14,292 bases of DNA from Gammaproteobacteria bacterium (lineage in GTDB: Bacteria > Pseudomonadota > Gammaproteobacteria > S012-40). Position 1 is the stretch's first letter. Every line of letters begins with the position of its first letter. A program made the translations under genes and the position numbers. The stretch is from the NCBI GenBank assembly GCA_029864945.1, contig JAOTSL010000049.1:1-14292 (forward strand). Reading direction: 5' to 3'. Positions 1 through 8,200 of the stretch are shown here, piece after piece. The notes under the pieces are model-generated. The model had not been told where the DNA came from, searched no databases, and worked only from the letters and a program-made list of their open reading frames with translations.

Positions 1-574
1 CGATAGTCGCGGCATCTTCAATCAGTGGCACTGCCACAGGTTTGGGGTCATTATTTTTTATCGCACGTGCATAACCCCATAGCTGCAAAATAAAACGCAG
101 AGCTAATACCGAAAGGGCAACAGGTACAACCAGCTTGGCTGGCCAGGTGGGTAGGTTTATATCGACGGAAGAATCACCGAGTTGAAAGGCGCGCAAGAAA
201 TGCAAATACGATCCATAGATGAGTATCAAAGTTATGGCAAACATTAACAGCGTCGTAATAAATTCGCTTATCCATAACATGCGGCCACGTAAATGAGAGA
301 TCAACATATCCATGCGTATGTGACCACCCTCGCGTTGGGTATAAGCCAGACCAAGAAAGGCAAAAAAGGCCATGGCTTGTTCCACCCAATCTATGTATCC
401 AGAAATAGGTGTAGAAAAAACCCAACGCCCAAGTACGTTGACCGTTGTTAACAGTACCAAAAGAAAAATGAGAATGCCGCCCGCCAGTGTTAACGCTGAT
501 TCGAATCGGAAAAAGAAACGGTCTGCGCGACTGAGAGTGGAATCATTTTCTACAATGTGATGTCCATCCGTCAT
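1..574 (-). CDS. dctQ: TRAP transporter small permease (DctQ family), partial at left edge
   Basis: Open reading frame from ATG at 574 running off the window at base 1; 191 residues are visible. DctQ is the four-helix small membrane subunit of tripartite ATP-independent periplasmic transporters; it pairs with the large DctM permease to take up organic acids delivered by DctP. Four hydrophobic segments are seen at about residues 28-49, 64-79, 100-124 and 146-168. Family-like features are the REGGHIRMDML stretch after helix 2 (residues 81-91) and LPTWPAKLVVPV before helix 4. The visible protein is already close to full DctQ length, so only a short tail is probably missing. It starts 21 bases after the dctP stop, in the same direction, with no clear Shine-Dalgarno sequence, which suggests translation coupled to dctP. 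dctM is expected just beyond the left edge. Identification rests on topology, motifs and the neighbour. Confidence 0.88.
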   Translation of the reverse strand, partial: MTDGHHIVENDSTLSRADRFFFRFESALTLAGGILIFLLVLLTTVNVLGRWVFSTPISGYIDWVEQAMAFFAFLGLAYTQREGGHIRMDMLISHLRGRMLWISEFITTLLMFAITLILIYGSYLHFLRAFQLGDSSVDINLPTWPAKLVVPVALSVLALRFILQLWGYARAIKNNDPKPVAVPLIEDAATI

Positions 575-595
575 GATTATTCGATTTATTTTTTA

Positions 596-1603
596 TTATT
601 GTTTCGCGAAGAGATTTTCTGTGAAGTCAAAAAGAGCCTGGGAATCAAACCGTTTCGAATATTTTTTCACCCAGTCATCACGAACAGATTCCGCCAGGCT
701 GTTGAGCTCGGCCGTTTGTTTTTCAGTGAAAGTAATCTGTTTTAGTTCGGCTTGTTCGATTGCTTGCTGGTATTTACTTGTCGTTTTATTTTCGTAATTT
801 TGCACGTAGTATGTCATCGCTTCGTCGACGGAACCTTCCAGTGCAGCGCGGTGTTTTGAACTCAAAGCGTTTAATGCGTCATTGTTGACCACCACTGGGC
901 AATTAGCAGTGCCTAGGTTGAGATTTGTCGTTGCCCATTTGCCTACTTTATAAGTATTGGTCGCTAGGTGTGCATGGGGTGCAAAGGATGCCGCATCAAT
1001 GACGCCTGAATCCATAGCTTGTCGCACTTCAGAAAACGGCACGGTTGTCTTGCTGGCGCCGAGTTTACTGAGCACCCCCATTATGCCGCCGGGGCCGCGA
1101 ACGCGCATTCCTTTGAAGTCCGCTAAACTTTCTATGGGTTTTGTTTTGCTGACAATATTGTATTGCGGCAATGGTGTTGGCATTAGTAAAGTTACATTCC
1201 ATCGAGCAAGATCTTTAACGACGATGGGGTGTTTGTTTACCGCCTGAAAAATCTCGGCAAGACGTGCGAGCGACACCTCCTTTGAAAACGGAAGTTCGGT
1301 AACGGTAATGCTCGGGTTTTTATCTTTGTGGTAGAAGGAACAAAACTGCGCCATCTCAAACGCGCCAAAGGAAAGACCATCGAGATTCTCGCGGGATTTA
1401 GAGAGACCACCGTACGATATCTTGAGTCGGAATTCTCCGTCTGTTTTCTTCTCGACCAATTCGGCGAGTTTCTCTACGTTTTCGGTAAAAGCACGCTGCT
1501 TTCCCCATAAGGATACATTCCATTCCGTTGCAGCATAGGCTTCTGCTGATAAAAATGTGATTAGACTGAAGGTTACTAAGGCCGCTCTGCCGGTATTTTT
1601 CAT
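596..1603 (-). CDS. dctP: TRAP transporter solute-binding protein (DctP family)
   Basis: 335 residues, a typical length for DctP. This is the periplasmic binding protein that captures a substrate, usually a carboxylate, and delivers it to the DctQM permease. A signal peptide covers about residues 1-24 (hydrophobic core, then AYA before Ala-Thr-Glu). Family patterns include TVTELPFS (about residues 100-107) and GMRVRGPGG (165-173). Arg169 sits where DctP proteins have the arginine that holds the ligand carboxylate. LGASKTTVPFSEV followed by MDSGVIDAA (about 181-205) matches the usual segment after that arginine. The start is supported by a weak TAGGT about 7 bases upstream. The ligand cannot be read from sequence. 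The dctQ homologue follows 21 bases downstream on the same strand, so this is the first visible gene of a dctPQM-type operon. Confidence 0.93.
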   Translation of the reverse strand: MKNTGRAALVTFSLITFLSAEAYAATEWNVSLWGKQRAFTENVEKLAELVEKKTDGEFRLKISYGGLSKSRENLDGLSFGAFEMAQFCSFYHKDKNPSITVTELPFSKEVSLARLAEIFQAVNKHPIVVKDLARWNVTLLMPTPLPQYNIVSKTKPIESLADFKGMRVRGPGGIMGVLSKLGASKTTVPFSEVRQAMDSGVIDAASFAPHAHLATNTYKVGKWATTNLNLGTANCPVVVNNDALNALSSKHRAALEGSVDEAMTYYVQNYENKTTSKYQQAIEQAELKQITFTEKQTAELNSLAESVRDDWVKKYSKRFDSQALFDFTENLFAKQ

Positions 1604-1997
1604 GTTATTACCTATTATCGAATTGAAAAATGTTAGAAATGGGATTTTACACGGGCAAAAGGAAAACCCCTAGCTTTCTGTATAAAACGCGGGAAGATTA
1701 TTGAATCGTAAGGTTTGACGCCAACGTGCGCTGAAAATGGATCCCTTTAAAATTGGTCATGATATATTCACTATTGATTATTTTGGTATCTCAAGTGCGA
1801 TATTCTGAATTATTAAACTGTAATTTGAGATAGAACCACGCGACCTGATCATAGCGTTGATGTATTTTTATATTCAATGACACTTTAATAATTACTAAGA
1901 TAAAAGCGTTTCCATAAACGTCAAAATTTTTAATTCTAACTATTTCTGATAGCACGCCTAAAGGAATGGAAAAACTTTATAAAAATGGTGAAAATAA
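1604..1997. other. 394-base AT-rich intergenic region between divergent genes
   Basis: Lies between dctP (minus) and the 174-residue orphan (plus), so promoters for both are expected here. Apart from the weak dctP promoter candidate I see no strong hairpin, no repeat and no coding frame with a believable ribosome-binding site. A 23-codon frame starting at 1737 has no Shine-Dalgarno sequence. An 11-codon frame at 1966-2001 ends in an ATGA overlap with the next gene. Confidence 0.5.
1630..1658 (-). promoter_or_regulatory. Candidate sigma-70 promoter for dctP
   Basis: On the minus strand TTGCCC (1658-1653) and TAACAT (1635-1630) are 17 bases apart, each matching four of six consensus positions. 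This would start transcription about 20 bases upstream of the dctP ATG. Such matches are common by chance in AT-rich DNA. Confidence 0.3.
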
Positions 1998-2522
1998 ATG
2001 ACAATACATTGTACATGTAGGAAATGTAACGCGACTCCTGCGGGCAAAAATCGCCACTCCAACTCTAACGGTACAGCGGAAAAAATGCTCCACTCCTATG
2101 TATTAAAAAATGGAGATGTGCTAATTCACTGGAGCCGGTATGATTTTGATAAAATGTATTCAACGGAAAAAGCCACGTACCCAGGTGGTCATACCGTCGT
2201 TAGTGGTTTTTTTATGCTGTATCCATCAGGTAGTCAACTACCAACAAAAACACCAAAGCGAGTTCAGACAGTAATAGGAGGCATGGCGAATCATGTTTAT
2301 GAGATAAGCTCAGACTTCATGATAAACCTAGGGATATATACGAATCAATTTCAAGTATATACGCGTGATCCAGTGCCGGAAGCGATATCACGATCCCCAG
2401 ATATCGAGGCTATTGTCGTAATTGGCTGTGGCAATGCGATAAATTTCCCCAGTAGTCAAAAATTCAACCGAGAGGCGGGATTGACAATACATGCTTGTGC
2501 AGGGTTCGACGCATTTTCTTGA
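1998..2522 (+). CDS. Hypothetical protein, 174 residues, Cys-containing N-terminus
   Basis: I do not recognise this protein. The start is ATG at 1998: an in-frame TAA lies immediately before it and GGTGA at 1988-1992 gives a fair ribosome-binding site five bases away. No signal peptide or membrane segment is seen. The N-terminus has a CxCxxC cluster (Cys5, Cys7, Cys10), then a polar segment rich in Asn, Ser and Lys, then a mixed alpha/beta body with strand-like segments and a VVIGCGNAINF stretch near the C-terminus. The cysteines could bind a metal, but this is inference. It stands alone: dctP is divergent, and a transposase scar region follows, so it may be accessory DNA. It could be a real small gene or the surviving part of a longer one; codons look ordinary and there is no internal stop. 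Confidence 0.55.
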   Translation: MTIHCTCRKCNATPAGKNRHSNSNGTAEKMLHSYVLKNGDVLIHWSRYDFDKMYSTEKATYPGGHTVVSGFFMLYPSGSQLPTKTPKRVQTVIGGMANHVYEISSDFMINLGIYTNQFQVYTRDPVPEAISRSPDIEAIVVIGCGNAINFPSSQKFNREAGLTIHACAGFDAFS

Positions 2523-2614
2523 TAAGCTTCTCCAGCTATAACGACAGATTAAAAAGCTAACGATTAAGGTAACTTTTTCTGAATGCGTCACCTTGTTAGA
2601 TGGCCTAGCTAAAA

Positions 2615-2641
2615 CATCAAGCTCAATGATTGGGCTTGATG
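2615..2641. repeat. Inverted repeat (12-bp stem), possible terminator or REP-like palindrome
   Basis: CATCAAGC pairs with GCTTGATG, and the stem continues inward to 12 pairs (one G-T) with a three-base loop. On the minus strand it is followed by TTTT, as in a weak intrinsic terminator; on the plus strand it is followed by mixed AT sequence. It lies 93 bases after the 174-residue gene and just before the RAYT-like fragment. RAYT transposases are associated with REP palindromes, so a REP-like role is also possible. Confidence 0.55.
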
Positions 2642-2656
2642 AATATCTAAATAACC

Positions 2657-2693
2657 ATTGTTAATAATGTGAAATAATTAAATTAAGACAACA
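2657..2693 (+). repeat. 37-base direct repeat, copy 1 (beside RAYT-like fragment)
   Basis: Matches bases 8391-8427 at 33 of 37 positions, in the same orientation, with a shared TGTGAAATAATTAAATT core. Weaker similarity continues about 10 bases further left with one gap. This copy ends two bases before the ATG of the RAYT-like fragment; the match stops there, so the repeat is the upstream flank of that fragment. Confidence 0.8.
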
Positions 2694-2695
2694 CC

Positions 2696-2800
2696 ATGGT
2701 GCCCCTCAAAATAGAATTTGCTGGTGCGCTTTATCATGCAACAGCGATAGGTGTTGCGCGGCCAAATATTGTTACTTTCCCGTCGACCTACAGCTATTGA
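2696..2800 (+). pseudogene. N-terminal remnant of a RAYT / REP-associated tyrosine transposase
   Basis: The 34-codon frame starting at ATG 2696 begins MVPLKIEFAGALYHATAIG. This closely follows the N-terminus usual in RAYT transposases (Y1_Tnp-type), of the form M-x-R/P-L-R/K-I-E-x-x-G-A-x-Y-H-V-T-x-R-G-N. Similarity fades at about codon 25 (base 2770) and a stop comes at 2798. Intact family members are several times longer and carry the HxH and Tyr catalytic residues, all absent here. It is a dead 5' end. It abuts an IS3-like fragment on the opposite strand, so this spot has taken more than one insertion or rearrangement. Confidence 0.65.
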
Positions 2801-2926
2801 TCTTGCACCTGAAATATCCATAACCTGTTGAGTAGTGTCATTCTCCTTACCATCAATTTGGCATAATCTAGTTTTTGTTCAGGTGTAAAGCTCCCCCCGC
2901 TCTTTTCGCGTTGATTTGCCGGTCAT
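2773..2926 (-). pseudogene. Frameshifted fragment of an IS3-like transposase OrfA
   Basis: Reading the minus strand from ATG at 2926 gives MTGKSTRKERG. After a one-base shift at a six-G run (2893-2898) it continues SFTPEQKLDYAKLMV, and after another shift near 2848 it gives TTQQVMDISGA then AVGR. Joined, this resembles the N-terminal helix-turn-helix region of OrfA proteins of IS3-like elements, of the pattern FTPEQKL-YAKLMV-x(n)-ISGAG-SAV-RWK. The match stops after about 50 residues and no OrfB follows. Two frameshifts and the truncation make it a non-functional scar. The family call is from memory of the pattern, without a search. Confidence 0.55.
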
Positions 2927-3054
2927 TTACTATCTTTTGGTCGATTGATTATAAGTTATAAAGCCTTCCAATATTATTAAACCACTCCGGTTACGTTTTG
3001 TTACAAATATCCCCTTTGCCTTTTCGTGAAAAAAATATACTCTGTACTATCTGG

Positions 3055-3072
3055 TTGTACTATTTAGTACAA
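3055..3072. promoter_or_regulatory. Perfect palindrome, likely operator of the TetR-family repressor
   Basis: TTGTACTATTTAGTACAA has perfect 8-base arms around a two-base centre, the form and size expected for a TetR-family operator. An additional half site, TGTACTAT, lies at 3043-3050, 13 bases upstream of the same sequence in the palindrome. The site ends 41 bases before the TTG start of the TetR gene. A TATACT (3036-3041) and the TACTAT hexamers themselves could serve as -10 elements, so bound repressor would block transcription of the whole operon. Binding by the neighbouring TetR is inferred from position. Confidence 0.7.
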
Positions 3073-3113
3073 ATATCTATTGCAAAAGGTAATGGCGTTC
3101 GAAAGGTGAAGTT

Positions 3114-3755
3114 TTGAGTACTAAGCATGTTAATAAAGAGATGTCGGATGTTAGTCGACATATCCTTGATGTGGCGGCGATCCATTTCGCGGAAAAAGGT
3201 TTTGCTGGTGCGCGGGTGGATGAAATATCGGCAGAGGCAGGGATTAGCAAGTCCAGCATCTATTACCGAGTGGGCGATAAAGAGGCGCTTTATCACGGTG
3301 TGATTGTGCATATGGTCAGCTCGATGTTGGAGGTGACTAGGGATAGGGTGCAGAAGGTGAGTGATGCTCGGGAAAAATTGGATGTTTTTATCCAAACCAC
3401 AGCAGACTTTGTTTTATCTTGCCCTCATTTCTCTCCGATCATGATGCGTGAGATCGCATCGGGTGGTGCCAATATGTCTACGGAAACTCTCACCGCTATG
3501 GGCAAGCTGAAGGATTATCTACACGAGATATTGCAAGAGGGCACTGCGCAAGGGGTGTTTCGTCAAGTCGATAGCGGCTTGGTTCATCTTGTTATAGGTG
3601 GGGCGGTAAACTTTTTTGCGGCCAGTACCCCAATCAGAGACAAGCTTATTCAGTTGAGTGATGAGCATGAATGCAAATGTTTATTGATTGAAAAGGAGGC
3701 CGTGGTGAATGAGATCAGTGAATTCGTTTATCGGGCTGTAAAGGCAGATAGGTAA
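3114..3755 (+). CDS. TetR/AcrR-family transcriptional regulator
   Basis: 213 residues, standard for TetR regulators, which bind DNA as dimers and release it on binding a small ligand. The N-terminal helix-turn-helix domain spans about residues 14-60 and shows the usual order: AAIHFAEKGFAGARVDEISAEAGISKSSIYYRVGDKEALY in pieces, with the recognition helix around GISKSSIYY. The C-terminal ligand and dimer domain is variable. The start is taken as TTG 3114 because AAGGTGAAG at 3103-3111 provides a well-placed ribosome-binding site; the next ATG, nine codons in, has a poorer one. The gene is first in an operon with a TolC-like protein (five bases later) and an RND pump, so it most likely represses this export operon through the palindrome at 3055-3072. 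Confidence 0.92.
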   Translation: MSTKHVNKEMSDVSRHILDVAAIHFAEKGFAGARVDEISAEAGISKSSIYYRVGDKEALYHGVIVHMVSSMLEVTRDRVQKVSDAREKLDVFIQTTADFVLSCPHFSPIMMREIASGGANMSTETLTAMGKLKDYLHEILQEGTAQGVFRQVDSGLVHLVIGGAVNFFAASTPIRDKLIQLSDEHECKCLLIEKEAVVNEISEFVYRAVKADR

Positions 3756-3760
3756 TAGAT

Positions 3761-5218
3761 ATGCAGATAAATAAAATGAAAAAATCACTAGGCATTTCTT
3801 TGTTGTTAGGTGTTTTGAATATGGCCACTGCGTCAGCAGAAACCATGACACTGGATCGGGTGTTGCAAACAGCGCTGACAAACTCACTGCCATTGCAAAT
3901 TGCAGCCATGCAAACTGAAAGGGCTGCCTTGGAGTCGGATAAGGTAAATAGTAAACTGGGCTGGAATGTGACTGGTAAAACGAACTTTGATCATGATGTT
4001 GGTTTTACCGGCACCCCTTCCAACAAATTGAATACCATGGCAGGTATGAGTCGCATGTTACCTAATGGTGATGTGATTGGAGGTAACGCCAACTATTCCA
4101 TTGAAAACTCCGAGTTTGTATTTTCTAAAGAATTTCCTAATCCTGCTCACCGTATCAATTTGGATTTGAGTTATCGTAAACCGCTGCAACAAGGTGCGGG
4201 CAATCCACTTTTTCATAATGGTTTGATAAAGGCTGAAGCGGGCACTGCATTGAGTGAAGAGAGTCGGCTGGTGTTGCAAGATAATTTTACTACGCAAGTG
4301 GTGGAGACTTACTACGCCTCCTTGTTGATTCAAGCGAGCATAAAGAATAATAAGCAGGCGATGGAGCGTGCCGAACGTCTGATTACTTTTATTAAAAAGA
4401 ATACCAAGCTAGGTTTGGCTGAAGAAAAGGACCTACTGCAAGTGGTCGCACAACTGCAAAGCCTTAAGGCGGACCAGAGCAGTTTGCAGCTGGCATGGTT
4501 GCAACAGTCGGCAGCTATCAATAGATTAATGGGCCGAGCTTACCAGGATAAGTTTAAACCGGTGATGCCTCGTTCTCTTCCCGCGCTTCCCGATAAGGAA
4601 CAGACTGCACTAGACGAGGCAATTAGCTATTCTCCTTCTCTGCGTATACAAGATGCCAAAATTAAATTGGCAGAGACTATGCTCGATGATCTGCGAAATA
4701 ATAATAAAAATAAACTGGATCTCGTAATGTCCATAGGTACTCGATCGGCCTATGGCAAAAACGGTATGAACAACACGGTAAACGAAACAGACTACGCTTT
4801 AATGGCTGGCGTGGAATATAGTCGTGCGGTAGATAAGCGAGGTATCGTGGCCGAATTAGAGCAGGCGATGATGGATAGAACCATCGCTTTACGAGAAATA
4901 GAAAATATTAAACTGGAATTAAATTATGCCGTGTATGGGCTGTTGCAGGAGATAACGGCAACCGATGCTGCGATTAATCAATATGTGAAACGCGTAACTC
5001 GAGAGCAGCAAAAATTGAATGAAGCAGAGAGCCGTTATCATCGTGGTAGGACAACTACTCAGGAATTGATTATGTTTGAGAATGATTTGTCCATAGCGAA
5101 ATTTCTTCTACAGCAAAAACGTATTGATCTGGCGCACCGTTATGCAAGGCTGAATCTTTTGCGCGGCGGTATGGCTCAACGGTTAATGCCGCTGACAATG
5201 AATAAAAAGGGAGAATAA
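3761..5218 (+). CDS. TolC-family outer-membrane efflux protein
   Basis: 485 residues, normal for outer-membrane factors, which form trimeric beta-barrel and coiled-coil channels through the outer membrane and periplasm for RND and other pumps. A signal peptide covers about residues 1-26 (hydrophobic core, cleavage after ASA). Two OEP-type repeats are visible, roughly 30-260 and 285-475. The first has the long helix with KLGLAEEKDLLQVVAQL and LMGRA at its end; the second has SRYHRGRTTTQELIMFENDL followed by LARLN-like ends. There is no lipobox cysteine, so it is not lipid-anchored. AGG, eight bases before the ATG, overlaps the end of the TetR gene and favours the 3761 start over the internal Met6. 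The RND pump gene starts three bases after its stop. No adaptor protein is encoded between them. Confidence 0.92.
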   Translation: MQINKMKKSLGISLLLGVLNMATASAETMTLDRVLQTALTNSLPLQIAAMQTERAALESDKVNSKLGWNVTGKTNFDHDVGFTGTPSNKLNTMAGMSRMLPNGDVIGGNANYSIENSEFVFSKEFPNPAHRINLDLSYRKPLQQGAGNPLFHNGLIKAEAGTALSEESRLVLQDNFTTQVVETYYASLLIQASIKNNKQAMERAERLITFIKKNTKLGLAEEKDLLQVVAQLQSLKADQSSLQLAWLQQSAAINRLMGRAYQDKFKPVMPRSLPALPDKEQTALDEAISYSPSLRIQDAKIKLAETMLDDLRNNNKNKLDLVMSIGTRSAYGKNGMNNTVNETDYALMAGVEYSRAVDKRGIVAELEQAMMDRTIALREIENIKLELNYAVYGLLQEITATDAAINQYVKRVTREQQKLNEAESRYHRGRTTTQELIMFENDLSIAKFLLQQKRIDLAHRYARLNLLRGGMAQRLMPLTMNKKGE

Positions 5219-5221
5219 AAC

Positions 5222-8200
5222 ATGAGTTCAATGATGCGTTTTCTTGTTGAACGAGGGTTGATGGTTAACCTTATTTCTATCATGTTGGTGGTGCTCGGAC
5301 TTTATGCCGCATTTAATATTAATCGAGAAGCTTTTCCCAATGTGAGTTTGGATCAAGTTTCCATTTCGGCAGTTTATCCAGGAGCGACGCCGGAAGAGAT
5401 TGAAAAACTGATTGTCACTCCCGTCGAGCAACAACTTAAAGCACTCAGTGGTGTGGATAAAATTACCTCGGTCTCTTTTCCCGGTTCCGCCTCCATCACT
5501 TTGGAGTTGGACCCAGATGCAACAAATCGTGATCGTATTACCAGTGATGTACAACTAGCGGTTGACCGTGCTGTGTTGCCCAATGACATGCCAGCGGAAC
5601 CCTCAGTGTTAGAAATTGATGGCGCGGTATTTCCCATCATCCAGTTGGCTATATCGGGGGATTTAAATGAACTGGTGTTAAAACGCATCGGTGATGATAT
5701 TGCAGATGATGTTCTCAATATCCCCGGTATTGCCAGAGTCACTGTGCAGGGTAGTCGCAAGGCAGAGCTACGCATTACCATCGATGAAGCCAAAATGAAA
5801 ATGAATCGTGTCTCCATTGGTGAAATAGCTACGCTGCTTGCCAAGTGGAATATCAATGCACCGGGCGGCGAGATAGACACACCAGAGGGTCAGAAGGCAG
5901 TGCGTGTGGTGGGTGAATTTAAGAACCCCGAAGATGTTGGTAATTTGGTGATTCGAGCCAATGAACGCGGCGATGCATTGTTACTCAAAGACGTGGCTGA
6001 CATCACTGAAGAGTTGCAAAAGGCACGGCTCTATTATGATGTGCAAGGCACTCCTGCACTCAACATGATAGTGATGAAAAAAACCGATGCCGATATCATT
6101 ACCACGGTGGATGCGGTGCGCGTTTATGTGGATACGATTACGGAGAAATACGGTGAGGAGGTGCATGTTAATATTTCACAAGACATGTCCAAACTGACAC
6201 GTATGCGTTTAGGGGTATTGACCAATAACGGTATAGTTGGTTTGATCTTGGTATTTCTTTCTTTGTTGTTATTTTTACGCCCTTCGGTTGCTCTCACCAC
6301 AACCTGGGGATTGCCCATCGTTTTTCTCTCTGGTCTATTTGTATTATGGATTTCTGGTGTCACCTTAAACATGATTTCCATGCTGGGTTTTATCATGGTG
6401 CTGGGAATGTTGGTGGATGATGCTATTATTATTGGTGAAAACATTACCTACCATATGGAAAAAGGGATGCCTCCCCGCGAGGCTGCAGTGGTAGGTTCGG
6501 TTGAGTTGTTGGGGCCAGTTACGGCAACCGTATTGACCACCATTCTCGCCTTCCTGCCGATGATGTTTGTGTCCGGCATCATCGGAAAATTTATCGTCGC
6601 CATTCCAGTTGTGGTCTGTCTGTTGTTGTTTTTCTCATGGCTGGAATCATTTTTAGTTCTGCCCAGTCATGTGGCATCGGTGGCCAAGGCGTCATCCCAT
6701 CCTAAGGAGCGCGCATGGCTGGTGTTCCTAGAAAATGTTTATGGTTCGGTACTCACCTTTGCACTGCGTTTTCGCTGGTTGACGGTGTTGCTATCATTCG
6801 CGATTCTTGCTGGCAGCATGGTGATTGCAAAAAATAGCACGTTTATGTTGTTTCCACCGGTAGGTGTTGATCAGTATCTGGTGCGTGTAACCGCCGAACC
6901 TGGTACCTCGTTGCAGGCAATGCGAGAAAAAATGCAACAGGTGGATATTGAAATACGTAAACGAGTGGATGAAGAATATTTGGAAACCACTCTAGCTTCT
7001 GTGGGGCAAGTGCAGATGGATGCGGGCGACCCCTTAAAACAACGTGGTGCCCGTTTTGCCCAAACAAGGGTAATCTATACACCGGCTATTTCTCGCCCTG
7101 AACATGATGCCCTTGATGATATGCATCGCATTGAAAAAGAGTTGCCGGGACTTTTTCCTGATTTAACTATCGCCTTTTCTGAAATGCGACCGGGTCCTCC
7201 AACTGGCCGTGCGCTAGAAATAGAGATTGCCGGCGACGATGATGAAGCTAGCGAGCAAGTTGCAAGAAACCTGATGGCATTTTTACACGGGGTTAAAGGC
7301 GTCACCTCGGTGGAAAGTGGTCTACAGGCCGGTGATAAAGAAGTGCATGTCGTAGTGGATCGAGTTTTTGCAGCTTATGCGGGAGTGGACCTGAGCACAG
7401 TGGCATCACATGTTCGTGCTGCGGTGAATGGTTTGATTGTTGGTACCACGCGTCGTGGCACTGAAGAGCTTGATATTACGATTCGTTATCCACAAGAAGA
7501 GGATCAACTTAAGGTATTAAAAGAGATCAATATTCCCAACCAGCGTGGTGGCCTAGTGCCTTTATCTCAGCTGGCTAAACTGGAAGAGAGTGAAGGTTTT
7601 ACCACCATCCGTCACAAGCAAGGTGTGCGCGTGGTGAGTGTTATCGGTAACGTAGACACATCCATAATCACCAGCATGGAAATTAACGCACTAGTGGCGG
7701 AAAAGCAGGTTGATTGGGTAGGTGAGTTTGCTCGCAAGGTCGATATTAACTACGGTGGTGAAGCGGAGAAAAATACGGAGTCCATTAAGGGGCTCGCTTT
7801 CTCATTTTTGTTTGCCATGATTGGTATCTTTTTTATATTAGCTATCCAGTTTAATAATGTTTGGTATCCCTTCTTTGTAATGCTGGCTATTCCCTTTGGT
7901 GCCATCGGTATCATAATAAGTTTTCAGCTGCATGATGCATTCTGGAAACCTATGCCGCTCTCCTTCTTTGCCATGATGGGCATGGTTGCTTTGGCCGGGG
8001 TGGTGGTGAATAGCTCGTTGGTGTTATTGGTTTTTGTACAAAGGGCGATTGCCGATGGAATGCATTATATCGATGCCTTGTTGTTGGCGGGAAGACGTCG
8101 CCTACGTGCAGTTATTTTAACCGCAGCTACTACAGTGGTAGGGTTGTTGCCAACAGCATACGGTTGGGGCGGCAGTGATCCCTTTGTTGCACCTATGGCT

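Larger units (their letters stand above)
2523..3113. other. 591-base region without intact genes: insertion scar plus tetR promoter region
   Basis: Holds, in order, the 12-bp hairpin (2615-2641), repeat copy 1 (2657-2693), the RAYT-like N-terminus (plus), the IS3-like OrfA fragment (minus), then about 110 bases of AT-rich DNA leading to the operator-like palindrome (3055-3072) and the ribosome-binding site of the TetR gene. No intact inverted terminal repeats or target-site duplication could be made out by eye. Confidence 0.6.

Noticed and set aside
174..425. 83-codon minus-strand frame within the dctQ region
   Set aside because: It is an out-of-frame shadow; the overlapping minus-strand frame from 574 encodes a four-helix DctQ protein with family motifs.
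1737..1808. 23-codon plus-strand frame in the region right of dctP
   Set aside because: No ribosome-binding site and no similarity to anything recognised.
1966..2001. 11-codon frame ending in an ATGA overlap with the 174-residue gene
   Set aside because: The AAGGA would touch its start codon with no spacing, so initiation there is unlikely; too short to support.
2388..2591. 67-codon minus-strand frame overlapping the end of the 174-residue gene
   Set aside because: No ribosome-binding site, no recognisable features, and it is mostly antisense to the better-supported plus-strand frame.
5374..5880. 168-codon minus-strand frame opposite the RND gene
   Set aside because: Low-complexity Ser/Ile-rich antisense translation of a clear RND coding region; no ribosome-binding site or domain.
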